From NCBI GenBank assembly GCA_964541155.1, contig CAZIPC010000004.1:1-64000 (forward strand): a stretch of 64,000 nucleotides of DNA, written 5' to 3'. The position numbers and the translations under genes were made by a program. The notes beneath the pieces are model-generated. The model had not been told where the DNA came from, searched no databases, and saw only the letters and a program-made list of their open reading frames with translations. The stretch is from UBA4416 sp964541155. Lineage in GTDB: Bacteria; Bacteroidota; Bacteroidia; B-17B0; Aurantibacillaceae. Positions 1 through 6,996 of the stretch are shown here, piece by piece. Position 1 is the first letter of the stretch. The number at the start of each line of letters is the position of its first letter.

Positions 1-144
1 TACTCCCGAACGAAGCATATTTACTACTCATTATCAATGTGTTACGGTTATTTAAATTATCAATAATAAGTAAAAATAAGCTTTTTTTGTGTATGTAAAA
101 ACAATATTTAAATGTATAAATGTTATATTTTTTATCTCAAATAT

Positions 145-1104
145 TTAACCCATGTTGTTTTCAAGTTCCATAACAGCAAGTTCTATTGTTTTAGTATGTT
201 TTGTTTTTTTAGTTATGATGCTGTTACTTTTTTGTTTCAAATTATTTTCAATTTTAATTATAAGGTTATCAATATAGCGTTCATTTTTAAAATGGTTCAA
301 TCTGTAAAACCAATCAGGTATTTTTTCTGGTACGGTTCTTTCAATAAAAATAACATCTTGAATTTGTCTTATAGTTTCAGTTAAAGGTAAGGATGATTTA
401 GTTTGTGTAAAGTTCTCTAATTCTTTGTCAATCATAGCTAGTGTTTTATTTTTAGATTTAATATAGGATTTCAATGAGATAAAGTTTAGCATATAATAAA
501 CTAAAAATGAAATTGACGATGAAAGCATTGCCAAAAAGTTAAAAAAACGAGCATGATGTTTAAATGCTATAACAATGTAAATCACATAATATAAAGCCGT
601 AACTATAGATAACAAAATTATATATTTTTGTTTTTGAAAAGTTGCATAAGAAATGTTTACACGTTGGCATAATAATGTTAAAATTTCTTTTGGAAGCGAA
701 GTATCTATTTTTTTTGAATACCATTTTGGGCAACTATTTTTTGAATATTTTGTAGATAATTCTATGATCTTTCTTATACTCAGTTTATCGTTACATAAAA
801 CCTTATTCCATTGTAGTGTGTATAGTTCCGTGTCAAATTGTTCAAGAATAATTGCACTTTGTTTTGCTTTGTTTATTCTAAACACTTCAGCAAGTAAATA
901 AATTATAGTCCACAAAGCTCCAAAAGCATAAATAGTATGTTTAAAATTAGGATACTTAATAATTAGAAGTGGAAATAAGAGTGCAATTACAAAACATATC
1001 ACATCAAAAATTTGAAAATTTTTACATTGTTGGTGTACAATTTTATGAGCTTTCAAGAGTTCAATGAGGTTTGGAATATTTTGTCTTGTTAGGATATCAT
1101 TCAT
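145..1104 (-). CDS. S-4TM family putative pore-forming effector
   Basis: The 319-aa protein has four hydrophobic segments in two hairpins (about residues 30-52 and 57-75, then about 160-185 and 190-213) with a soluble middle domain between them. That middle region carries FDTELYTLQWN, PKWYSKK and LCQRVNISY, matching from memory the conserved FD-xx-V-xx-L-x-WN, WY and CQR-N motifs of the S-4TM family of predicted pore-forming effectors related to SLATT. Family members are usually coupled to a nucleotide-generating or sensing partner and are thought to permeabilise the inner membrane in anti-phage abortive infection. No CD-NTase is present here. The neighbour 18 bp upstream is a PH-like membrane protein, probably co-transcribed. 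The family call is fairly sure; the defence role is inferred. Confidence 0.72.
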   Translation of the reverse strand: MNDILTRQNIPNLIELLKAHKIVHQQCKNFQIFDVICFVIALLFPLLIIKYPNFKHTIYAFGALWTIIYLLAEVFRINKAKQSAIILEQFDTELYTLQWNKVLCNDKLSIRKIIELSTKYSKNSCPKWYSKKIDTSLPKEILTLLCQRVNISYATFQKQKYIILLSIVTALYYVIYIVIAFKHHARFFNFLAMLSSSISFLVYYMLNFISLKSYIKSKNKTLAMIDKELENFTQTKSSLPLTETIRQIQDVIFIERTVPEKIPDWFYRLNHFKNERYIDNLIIKIENNLKQKSNSIITKKTKHTKTIELAVMELENNMG

Positions 1105-1122
1105 TAAATTCTTATTGTAGTT

Positions 1123-1575
1123 TTATTCTACAGTATTTTTTAGATTTAATAATCTGTTGTTTTTAGCAATTTCTAATTTGTCAATAAATGATTTGATGTT
1201 ATCATCATTCATACCAGATGTGTTCAATTTAATTTTTGCTGTTGGTGACGAAATAAAAAGCCCTCTTTTAATCGTTAATAGGTAAAAAAGAACACATGCA
1301 ACTCCAATAAGTAAAAGTGCATTATACATATTTTCAGAATAAATGCTGTTTTGTCTTTCGATAAATAAAGAAAAACCAATAATTAAAAGCCCAATAATTA
1401 AAATAAATGGTTTAGATTTTTTATTGTATTCACAAGAGGTTACCTCTTCAAGCATAATACTAACTAGATCAATTTTTCCCCATGATTTATTTTCTTGTCT
1501 TATACGATGTGTAGTTAATGTAATTTGGTCGTAATCGCCATTCATTAGTACTTTTTCATTTGGCATTAAATTCAT
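1123..1575 (-). CDS. Two-TM membrane protein with PH-like fold
   Basis: The 150-aa protein starts with a beta-rich stretch (about residues 1-50, NEKVLMNGDYDQITLTTHRI) of the kind seen in bacterial PH-like (bPH/YdbS-type) domains. Two membrane segments follow at about 57-72 and 85-103. The C-terminal strand-helix, with ISSPTAKIKLN then a helix starting DDNIKSFIDKLE, resembles the end of a PH domain. It is the first gene of a two-gene minus-strand unit with the S-4TM effector. A perfect -7 box (TATATTTG on the minus strand, 1602-1609) lies 27 bp before its ATG. I do not recognise a named family. It could be the sensor, regulator or immunity partner of the effector, but only the gene pairing supports that. 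Confidence 0.5.
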   Translation of the reverse strand: MNLMPNEKVLMNGDYDQITLTTHRIRQENKSWGKIDLVSIMLEEVTSCEYNKKSKPFILIIGLLIIGFSLFIERQNSIYSENMYNALLLIGVACVLFYLLTIKRGLFISSPTAKIKLNTSGMNDDNIKSFIDKLEIAKNNRLLNLKNTVE

Positions 1576-1601
1576 GATATTTATTTTTTAGTTAATTTGC
1601 T

Positions 1602-1609
1602 CAAATATA
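1602..1609 (-). promoter_or_regulatory. Candidate -7 promoter element of the S-4TM unit
   Basis: On the minus strand this reads TATATTTG, a perfect match to the Bacteroidota -7 consensus TAnnTTTG. It is 27 bp upstream of the ATG at 1575 and would drive both genes. No well-spaced -33 TTTG was found; the nearest is 24 bp away. Confidence 0.5.
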
Positions 1610-1785
1610 CAATACCCAATTTCCCTCTAAACCCAAATTGAAGCAACGTACTGACATGAAAAATGTGGAGTTGATGAATTACTAATTCTGATTTTTTTAT
1701 CTTTTTTTGTATTTAATACAAACATAGAATATACTTCTATGTACCTTTTCTTACAATATTAAGGGTAAAATAAAAAGAAATTAAA

Positions 1786-2043
1786 CTTTGGTACTACTTA
1801 GAAAAAGTAATTAAAATTAAGTACCACTACTTAGATAAAAAATTAAGTAGTAATACGGATTGTGAAAAACAAACCGGCATACTAGCTTTGTTTTTATGCA
1901 ATTCATTTTTTACTTTATCAACATTTTTAAAACAAGTTCATTTTTTTGTATTGAAAAAATAGACTGGGTATTATAAAACTAAGTAGTACTACTTAGTTTT
2001 TGATGTAAGTAGTACTACTTAATTTATACAAGGTTTACTACTT
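1786..2043. repeat. Palindromic operator-like repeats upstream of the two-component operon
   Basis: Two perfect copies of the self-complementary 14-mer AAGTAGTACTACTT lie at 1981-1994 and 2007-2020. The first extends to a 26-bp perfect palindrome (1975-2000). Degenerate copies are at 1786-1799 (10/14), 1819-1832 (12/14), 1845-1858 and 2030-2043 (11/14). Local spacing is 23-26 bp, slightly over two helical turns. The last copy abuts a -7-like TAATTTTT. The dyad symmetry fits a dimeric LuxR/NarL-type regulator, and one is encoded by this operon. Confidence 0.7.
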
Positions 2044-2050
2044 AATTTTT
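2043..2050 (+). promoter_or_regulatory. Weak candidate -7 element of the two-component operon
   Basis: TAATTTTT matches TAnnTTTG at 7 of 8 positions and directly follows the last degenerate palindrome copy. This is the same arrangement as at 4729-4736. It would give a leader of about 155 nt before the ATG at 2212. The match is weak by itself; the repeated geometry is the argument. Confidence 0.3.
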
Positions 2051-2211
2051 TAACCAACTATGCTCAGATTATCCATATAATAAATAAGGTTACAATTTTT
2101 TCTGAATTTTAAAACGTAATATTATTATTCAGAATTTTAATTTAAGTGAAACATGTTGCCGTATAATTGTACTAAATTAAATATCTATTAACCTTTTTAA
2201 AATTAAAAATT

Positions 2212-2526
2212 ATGGCTTTTACAGGCAATGAAGCAGAAGAGTTTCCACTAGAAACAGCATCAGAATGGACAAAAAATTATCGTGAAACAATTAATAATGG
2301 TGAACCTATTGCCCATTTCTTTGGGAAGGACATCATTCAAAGGATTTTAAATCAGCCAGACTGTATGGGTATCAGGATTTACTATGCATTAGACGAAAAT
2401 GGAAAAAAACAACTAATAATTGTTGGAGCTAATGCAGAAGAAAACGATATTTACAATGGGATTATAGCAGAGAGGTCTTATATCTGCCCACCTTACTGCT
2501 CTTCAGGTAATCCTTTAAATGAATAA
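2212..2526 (+). CDS. Conserved small Bacteroidota protein of unknown function
   Basis: This 104-aa soluble protein has no signal peptide or membrane segment. It contains AHFFGKDIIQRILNQ, then CMGIRIYYALDENGKKQLI and IIVGANAEENDI, and ends with a CPPYC motif before NPLNE. I recognise the pattern as a family found repeatedly in Bacteroidota genomes, but no function is known to me. It is the first gene of a four-gene operon and overlaps the next by one base (TAATG), so it is translationally coupled to a membrane protein, a histidine kinase and a response regulator. A role in signalling, for example as a ligand or accessory input protein, is inference from that linkage. The CxxxC end could bind metal or form a disulfide. 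Confidence 0.75.
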   Translation: MAFTGNEAEEFPLETASEWTKNYRETINNGEPIAHFFGKDIIQRILNQPDCMGIRIYYALDENGKKQLIIVGANAEENDIYNGIIAERSYICPPYCSSGNPLNE

Positions 2527-3176
2527 TGGATATAGAATTATTACCAATATATTTATCACATATATCATCACTAAGTGTATTAATTCCATTCACCTTACTA
2601 CTAATTAAAATCAAAGCTTTTAACGCTCAGTTAAAAGCTTTGTTTGCTTACGTTATTATCTCCATTGTTACTGAAATATCTGGGATATGCTTTTTAAATC
2701 AACCACATATCAATTTACCAGTTTACTATTTATTTACAGTGATAGAAACCATACTGATTATTTTTTTATTTATAAAAGAAGTTAACGAACAGAAATACAG
2801 ATATTTTTTTAAAATAGAATTAATTGTTTTTTTGATTTTCTCAATTTCCTTTTTAATATGTTATAAAAGCTTTAATAGAGCAGATGATTTTCTACGTCCA
2901 TTTGAATTTGTTTTAATTTTAATAAACTCACTAATTTTCTTTTACAAAACTTTTATTAATTTGAATATTAAAAATTTATTAGAATACTATTTCTTTTGGT
3001 TAAACTCAGCCTTCTTAATTTACTTTGGTTCGAGTTTTATTTTGTTTTTACTTTTACCATATATTCTTACGGAAAACAGCCACTATTTAAATATTTTAGG
3101 AGTTTTTCATTTAGTGATGAGTATAATTTATAATATTTTGTTGTCATTTGGTATATGGAAAATAAAGAGAGTCTGA
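2526..3176 (+). CDS. Polytopic membrane protein, probable sensor module
   Basis: This 216-aa protein is nearly all hydrophobic, with about seven predicted transmembrane helices (near residues 8-27, 38-56, 65-85, 95-112, 123-142, 150-177 and 188-210). It has short loops and no soluble domain. The ATG overlaps the preceding stop by one base, and its last 22 bases overlap the histidine kinase start, so all three are probably made together. The kinase has only one short N-terminal TM helix and no sensing domain. The simplest reading is that this protein supplies the membrane sensing part, as in split 7TM-sensor/kinase pairs. No family name is recognised. Confidence 0.7.
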   Translation: MDIELLPIYLSHISSLSVLIPFTLLLIKIKAFNAQLKALFAYVIISIVTEISGICFLNQPHINLPVYYLFTVIETILIIFLFIKEVNEQKYRYFFKIELIVFLIFSISFLICYKSFNRADDFLRPFEFVLILINSLIFFYKTFINLNIKNLLEYYFFWLNSAFLIYFGSSFILFLLLPYILTENSHYLNILGVFHLVMSIIYNILLSFGIWKIKRV

Positions 3177-3979
3177 TAACGGCTGTAATAATAAGCTGCT
3201 TAGTAATGTTTTGCCTTATTGTTATTATAATTTTGTTTGTTGTTATTTATCAGCGTAAAATGCTTCTTAAAGAAACAAGTATAAAATTAATGGAGCAAGA
3301 AAAGCGAATGGATTTATTTAGGGCTTCTATTGAATCTGAAGAAAAACAAAAAGAAAAAATTGCTCGAAATCTTCATGATGAAATCAACCCAATACTTAAT
3401 ACTCTAAAATTCAATTTAACTAAACACAGAATAAAAGCTCAAAAAAATGAACTTAATCCAGCAAGCATGATATCTGATGAAGAAACCTTAAATAAAGTCA
3501 TTGAAGGCATTCGTTCTGTATGTTATGATCTTATTCCTACTTTCTTTTTAGAATATGGACTGGTGGTTTCATTAGAATCTTATATAAAAAGTGTTCTAAA
3601 TATGGATGATATTACTGGCGAATTTTATAGCAACGTGATTCCTGAAGAACTCGAAACATTTAGTCGTCAGGAACAGTTAAACATTTATAGAGTTTGTCTC
3701 GAAATATTAAACAATTTATTTAAACATTCTCAATGTACAAACTTTAGTGTTTCCGTTAAAAGCATTAATAAAAGTCTTGTATTTGAAGTCATACATAATG
3801 GTAGGGGAGTTAGTAATCAAGAGATGAATTTATTTACCGAAAATTCAAAAGGGTTAGGACTTAAATCATTAAAAATGCGTATCATTTTATTAAAAGCAAC
3901 TATCAATTATCTTAAAAGTATAAATACTTCATCTATTACTTTAACTGTTCCTATAAATTCAAATAATTTGAATAAATGA
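3155..3979 (+). CDS. NarL/LiaS-type sensor histidine kinase
   Basis: This 274-aa kinase has one N-terminal TM helix (about residues 7-32), a coiled linker, a HisKA_3 dimerisation/phosphoacceptor region with KIARNLHDEINPI (His74), and a C-terminal HATPase_c domain. The N box is EILNNLFKHSQ (about 183-193) and the G2 box is KGLGLKSLKMR. The G1 box reads HNGRG (214-218): His214 replaces the usual Asp that contacts adenine, so ATP binding may be atypical, although related Bacteroidota kinases may share this. It overlaps the membrane protein by 22 bp and the response regulator by 4 bp (ATGA). It should phosphorylate that regulator. The signal is unknown. Confidence 0.9.
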   Translation: MENKESLITAVIISCLVMFCLIVIIILFVVIYQRKMLLKETSIKLMEQEKRMDLFRASIESEEKQKEKIARNLHDEINPILNTLKFNLTKHRIKAQKNELNPASMISDEETLNKVIEGIRSVCYDLIPTFFLEYGLVVSLESYIKSVLNMDDITGEFYSNVIPEELETFSRQEQLNIYRVCLEILNNLFKHSQCTNFSVSVKSINKSLVFEVIHNGRGVSNQEMNLFTENSKGLGLKSLKMRIILLKATINYLKSINTSSITLTVPINSNNLNK

Positions 3980-4632
3980 TTAAAAAACCAATCAACATTG
4001 CTATAGTTGACGATCATGTAATTATGCGTCAAGGGCTTATATCACTTTTAGCTGAGTATGATGAGATAAATATTCTATTCGATGCTAATAATGGAAGAGA
4101 ATTATTGGATAATCTTAAATCCTCAAAACCTGACATTGTGCTATTGGATATTGCTATGCCAATTATGAATGGGCGAGAAGCTCTTGAAAAAATGCAATTA
4201 AAATATCCACATATTAAGGTTATAATAATGATCAATTACTTTGATGATCAACATATCATCGAATTTATAAAAGCTGGAGCCTGTTCTTTTCTTCCTAAGA
4301 ATTGTGATATAGATAAATTATTGGATGCAATTAATTATGTATACGAGAATGGATATTTTTATGACAATAGAATATCAGTAGCAATGGCATCTTTATTAAA
4401 AAGAACACCCACAAATACCAAAATAGTGTCTGATACAGCATTCACTAAACAAGAAATTAAAATCGTAAAATTAGTTTGTTTGAAAAAAACAAATGCTGAA
4501 ATTGCTGCAGAACTTTTTTTAAGTGTTAGAACAATAGAAAGTCATCGATATAATATTTCAAAGAAAACAAATACCAATAATCCTGTCGATCTCATTGAAT
4601 ATGCTATAAAAAATGGCTTACTAGATTTATAA
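3976..4632 (+). CDS. LuxR/NarL-family response regulator
   Basis: The 218-aa regulator has an N-terminal receiver domain (about 1-125) with the acidic pair Asp12/Asp13, phospho-acceptor Asp58 (IVLLDIAMP) and conserved Lys108 (FLPKN). A C-terminal LuxR-type helix-turn-helix follows (about 153-218, with TKQEIKIVKLVCLKKTNAEI and VRTIESHRYNI). The usual Ser/Thr at the end of beta-4 appears to be Ile86 (VIIMIN), which may alter the Tyr-Thr activation switch. The gene overlaps the kinase by 4 bp. Dyad-symmetric repeats flank the operon on both sides, as expected for an autoregulating dimeric factor that also controls the genes downstream of 4643. Confidence 0.92.
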   Translation: MIKKPINIAIVDDHVIMRQGLISLLAEYDEINILFDANNGRELLDNLKSSKPDIVLLDIAMPIMNGREALEKMQLKYPHIKVIIMINYFDDQHIIEFIKAGACSFLPKNCDIDKLLDAINYVYENGYFYDNRISVAMASLLKRTPTNTKIVSDTAFTKQEIKIVKLVCLKKTNAEIAAELFLSVRTIESHRYNISKKTNTNNPVDLIEYAIKNGLLDL

Positions 4633-4642
4633 TATCAAAATT

Positions 4643-4728
4643 AAGTAGTACTACTTAATTTATATTAAGTAGTACTACTTAGACAAAATTCAGTAGTAAT
4701 ACTTATAGGAATTTATTTTGTACTACTC
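4643..4728. repeat. 24-bp-phased palindrome array before the 4752 gene cluster
   Basis: Perfect copies of AAGTAGTACTACTT lie at 4643-4656 and 4667-4680. A 12/14 copy is at 4691-4704 and a 10/14 copy (mostly the right half-site) at 4715-4728. All four start exactly 24 bp apart. The first extends to a 24-bp perfect palindrome (4638-4661). The last abuts the -7 box TAACTTTG. The array lies between the response regulator stop (4632) and the next gene. The regular phasing and promoter contact argue for a cooperative activator site and not a terminator or CRISPR. Confidence 0.8.
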
Positions 4729-4736
4729 TAACTTTG
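4729..4736 (+). promoter_or_regulatory. Consensus -7 promoter element, palindrome-controlled
   Basis: TAACTTTG is a perfect TAnnTTTG match immediately after the last repeat of the 24-bp-phased array. Transcription would start near 4742, so the TTG at 4734 cannot be the translation start. The ATG at 4752 (16 bp from the box, like the 17-bp spacing at 52755-52772) is favoured over 4746. Confidence 0.65.
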
Positions 4737-4751
4737 GCACAAAAAATGTCA

Positions 4752-5027
4752 ATGTTAAAATATTTACTTATTCTTTTATTAGTAGTTCAGCAATCTGCTT
4801 CTGCTAAATCCTACCACAATGATAAGCCTTGTTGTTTAAGAAAATGTACAGGTTCTGAATACTGTTCGGCTTGTAAAAATTGTAGTGCTTGTGCTTATTG
4901 TAATAGTGGTGGCTATTGTGGAGTTTGCCGTCCCGATGCATTTAAAAAGCCTGTAAAAAACACAACTGTAAAGTTAAAAACGAATAATAGTGCTGTTAAA
5001 CCAAATAAATATATTAATAAAAAGTAA
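4752..5027 (+). CDS. Small cysteine-rich exported protein
   Basis: From the ATG at 4752 the product is 91 aa; a start two codons earlier (4746) is possible. It has a signal peptide (LKYLLILLLVVQQSASA) and a cysteine cluster at about residues 26-62 with CC, KC, YCSACKNCSACAYC and a GGYCGVC motif, about eleven Cys in under 40 residues. A Lys/Asn-rich low-complexity tail follows. Such spacing suggests a disulfide-stapled or metal-binding knot outside the cytoplasm. The gene sits directly behind the palindrome array and promoter and is followed after 13 bp by an HNH nuclease gene. I do not recognise a named family. A toxin-like, metal-binding or structural role are all open. Confidence 0.7.
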   Translation: MLKYLLILLLVVQQSASAKSYHNDKPCCLRKCTGSEYCSACKNCSACAYCNSGGYCGVCRPDAFKKPVKNTTVKLKTNNSAVKPNKYINKK

Positions 5028-5040
5028 ATACATAATAATA

Positions 5041-5406
5041 ATGGCAAATTTTTCACAAGAGATAATTAATAAAGTATGGCAAAATGGTATAGTAGTTGAA
5101 GGATATGATTATAATAAATTCCGAAAAGACAGCTGCGATGCTTGGATACAAAAAGATAAATATGGCCTAGAAGAGAATTTAGGTTGGGAGATTGACCATG
5201 TCTATCCATCTTCAAAAGGAGGAACTGACGACCTAGAAAACCTTCGTCCTATGCACTGGCAAAATAACAGAAGCAAGGCCGATAACTACCCCTCATATCA
5301 ATGCGCTGTAAAGTCCAACGAAAACAAAAATGTTAAATCTGAGGAAAGTCGCACGGTAAATAATGCATTACAAGAAACGCTTAAAAACATATATAAGAAC
5401 AAGTAA
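5041..5406 (+). CDS. HNH endonuclease-like protein
   Basis: The 121-aa protein starts at ATG 5041; the longer frame from 4990 would overlap the previous gene and is not needed. Its central segment WEIDHVYPSSKGG then NLRPMHWQNNRSKADN is a typical beta-beta-alpha HNH fold signature, with DH, N and N/K positions in the right order. There is no signal peptide or membrane segment, so it should be cytoplasmic unless exported another way. The C-terminal 40 residues are polar and probably flexible. The 13-bp gap to the Cys-rich gene implies co-transcription under the same array. A nuclease activity is likely from the motif. Whether it acts in defence, competition or repair is unknown. Confidence 0.78.
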   Translation: MANFSQEIINKVWQNGIVVEGYDYNKFRKDSCDAWIQKDKYGLEENLGWEIDHVYPSSKGGTDDLENLRPMHWQNNRSKADNYPSYQCAVKSNENKNVKSEESRTVNNALQETLKNIYKNK

Positions 5407-5500
5407 AATTTAGATTTACAATTTAATTGTCAAATCAAAAGAATTCCATAAAAATTCAGGTAGTATGACAAGATTATTCAAATAATTAAATTATTATTAA

Positions 5501-6529
5501 ATGAAAAAAAATTATTCTCTCACAATTTTTCTGGTTATTTTATATTTTAATCTATCTTCTCAGACAATAGTTGATGTAGCCGAAAATACTTTAAAAATAG
5601 CAGCACTAAGCGAAGAAGTATTTTACTACGGTTTTGCCGAAGGGGATAAGCTTATATTTACTTTTGAGGAAGTAAACCGTAAAGAATTAAAAGAATTGGA
5701 GATTATTGAAATGCCAGAATCTTCAAAATTTATGGATTATAAAACCAAAAAAATTGAGAATAAAATAATAAATGTTAACAGAACTGGTATTTATAAATTT
5801 AGATTATCCAATTCAGCATTGCTAGGTCGAATTTGTAAAATAAAAATCCAACGAATACCAGCTTCGGATGAAACAAAAAATTTCAACTCGTCAGTATATT
5901 GGAAAACTGTTTATGATACAACTTATACACCAGTTCAAGAAAATTATTTAATTAAAACAGATACATCAGCTCAACCTATTGTTGACCAAACTGCAAAAAT
6001 ATCTTCTCAAAATGCTTTTAACGGGAACACAAACAAAACTGTAGTTGATTTTACTTTACCAAAAGGAACTATTTTATGGAGTTATTACATAGGTGTTGGT
6101 AATGAAGGGGAGCAAGCGTATAATCGAGCAAGTGATTTTTTTTATAATACAGCTTCAAAAACGGCATTACGCATACCTGGTTATGGAACGATGGCCGCAT
6201 TAGCATTACAAGGTGTAAACTATTTTAATAAAGTACAAGGCAAAGATAATGTTAAGTATTGGTTTATTTCTGATTGGGATAATGTTTTGCTTTTCAAAAG
6301 TGGAAGTACATTTTATCAATATAAGCAAGGTGATGTAGTTAATGATGCCTCTCAAATGAAAATACCGAAACAAGGGAAGGTTTATTTAGGCTTATTAAAC
6401 GATAATATCGCAGAACCAATTGATGTTACTGTAAAAGTAACCGCAATAGTAGTTACACAACAATGGGGCATTAGAACTTTTCAAAAAATGCATATCAACT
6501 CAAGAGAAGTACTTCACTTAAAAAATTAA
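5501..6529 (+). CDS. Exported protein of unknown function
   Basis: The 342-aa protein begins with a signal peptide (MKKNYSLTIFLVILYFNLSSQ). The N-terminal half (about 25-130) is predicted beta-rich, with a pattern of alternating strands that could be a jelly-roll or beta-sandwich. The middle (about 190-245) has a GNEGEQAYNRASDFF segment and an Ala/Leu-rich helix. The C-terminal part is again beta-rich. No lipobox and no T9SS sorting domain are visible, so a periplasmic location is most likely. It lies 95 bp after the HNH gene and 47 bp before a lipoprotein gene, all on the plus strand, so it may belong to the same regulon. I do not recognise a family. Confidence 0.65.
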   Translation: MKKNYSLTIFLVILYFNLSSQTIVDVAENTLKIAALSEEVFYYGFAEGDKLIFTFEEVNRKELKELEIIEMPESSKFMDYKTKKIENKIINVNRTGIYKFRLSNSALLGRICKIKIQRIPASDETKNFNSSVYWKTVYDTTYTPVQENYLIKTDTSAQPIVDQTAKISSQNAFNGNTNKTVVDFTLPKGTILWSYYIGVGNEGEQAYNRASDFFYNTASKTALRIPGYGTMAALALQGVNYFNKVQGKDNVKYWFISDWDNVLLFKSGSTFYQYKQGDVVNDASQMKIPKQGKVYLGLLNDNIAEPIDVTVKVTAIVVTQQWGIRTFQKMHINSREVLHLKN

Positions 6530-6575
6530 TGTGATGAAAGTTGGAATTTTAATTTAATAGATACAAAAAAAGACT

Positions 6576-6947
6576 ATGAGAAAATCGATTTCTACAATTG
6601 CAGTATTAACTTCAGTATTCGTAAGTTGTGGTCCGTCACCAGAGCAAATTGCATTAGAAGAAAAAAGAAAACTTGATTCGGCAACTTTTGCAGGACAACA
6701 ACAGCTATTAAAACAACAAGCTGAAGAGCAAGCCAAAGCAGAGGAAGAAGCAAGGCAAGAAAGTTTAAAACAACAACTTATTGACTTAAAATCACAGTTA
6801 GCTGGAGAAGAAGTTAAGTTAAAAGATATAGAACATTTTAAATTTTTACGATCAATAGATGAAAAAGTTGAACAAATTGCAGAACAAACGAAGTCGATAG
6901 AAGAGATAAAAGCTCAAATTGCTGAAATAGAAAGTCAAATTAAATAG
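6576..6947 (+). CDS. Coiled-coil lipoprotein
   Basis: The 123-aa protein has a short signal sequence ending in a lipobox-like VFVSC (Cys18), so it should be lipidated and anchored to the envelope. Residues 25-123 are almost entirely a charged, Gln/Glu/Lys/Ala-rich helix with heptad character (two stretches, about 27-75 and 80-123), predicting a coiled coil. There is no enzymatic motif. It closes the plus-strand cluster that begins at 4752. A structural or spacer role in the periplasm, or a partner of the upstream exported protein, is possible but unproven. Confidence 0.7.
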   Translation: MRKSISTIAVLTSVFVSCGPSPEQIALEEKRKLDSATFAGQQQLLKQQAEEQAKAEEEARQESLKQQLIDLKSQLAGEEVKLKDIEHFKFLRSIDEKVEQIAEQTKSIEEIKAQIAEIESQIK

Positions 6948-6996
6948 CGGGATAATTAATACTAAAAAAACTAGTAAACTTTTAATAATATATATA

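Larger units (their letters stand above)
1576..2211. other. AT-rich regulatory gap with palindrome copies, no gene
   Basis: This is the only gene-free stretch over 300 bases in the window. It separates the leftward S-4TM unit from the rightward two-component operon. It holds the leftward -7 box at 1602-1609, six perfect or degenerate copies of AAGTAGTACTACTT, a weak rightward -7 candidate at 2043-2050 (TAATTTTT, 7 of 8), and an 8-bp inverted repeat (TTCTGAAT 2100-2107 with ATTCAGAA 2127-2134) in the presumed leader. No convincing ORF was seen on either strand. Confidence 0.7.

Noticed and set aside
653..901. Plus-strand ORF inside the S-4TM gene
   Set aside because: It is antisense to a gene with recognisable family motifs and has no promoter or homology signal; the same holds for the ORFs opposite mutS, pyrG, clpB, recJ and dsbD.
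1786..2043. CRISPR-like array
   Set aside because: The repeats are 14-bp palindromes with 9-12 bp gaps, unequal conservation and no cas genes; they look like operator sites.
4643..4680. Terminator of the response regulator gene
   Set aside because: The palindromes have no loop and no T-tract, are repeated at a fixed 24-bp phase and also occur upstream of the operon.
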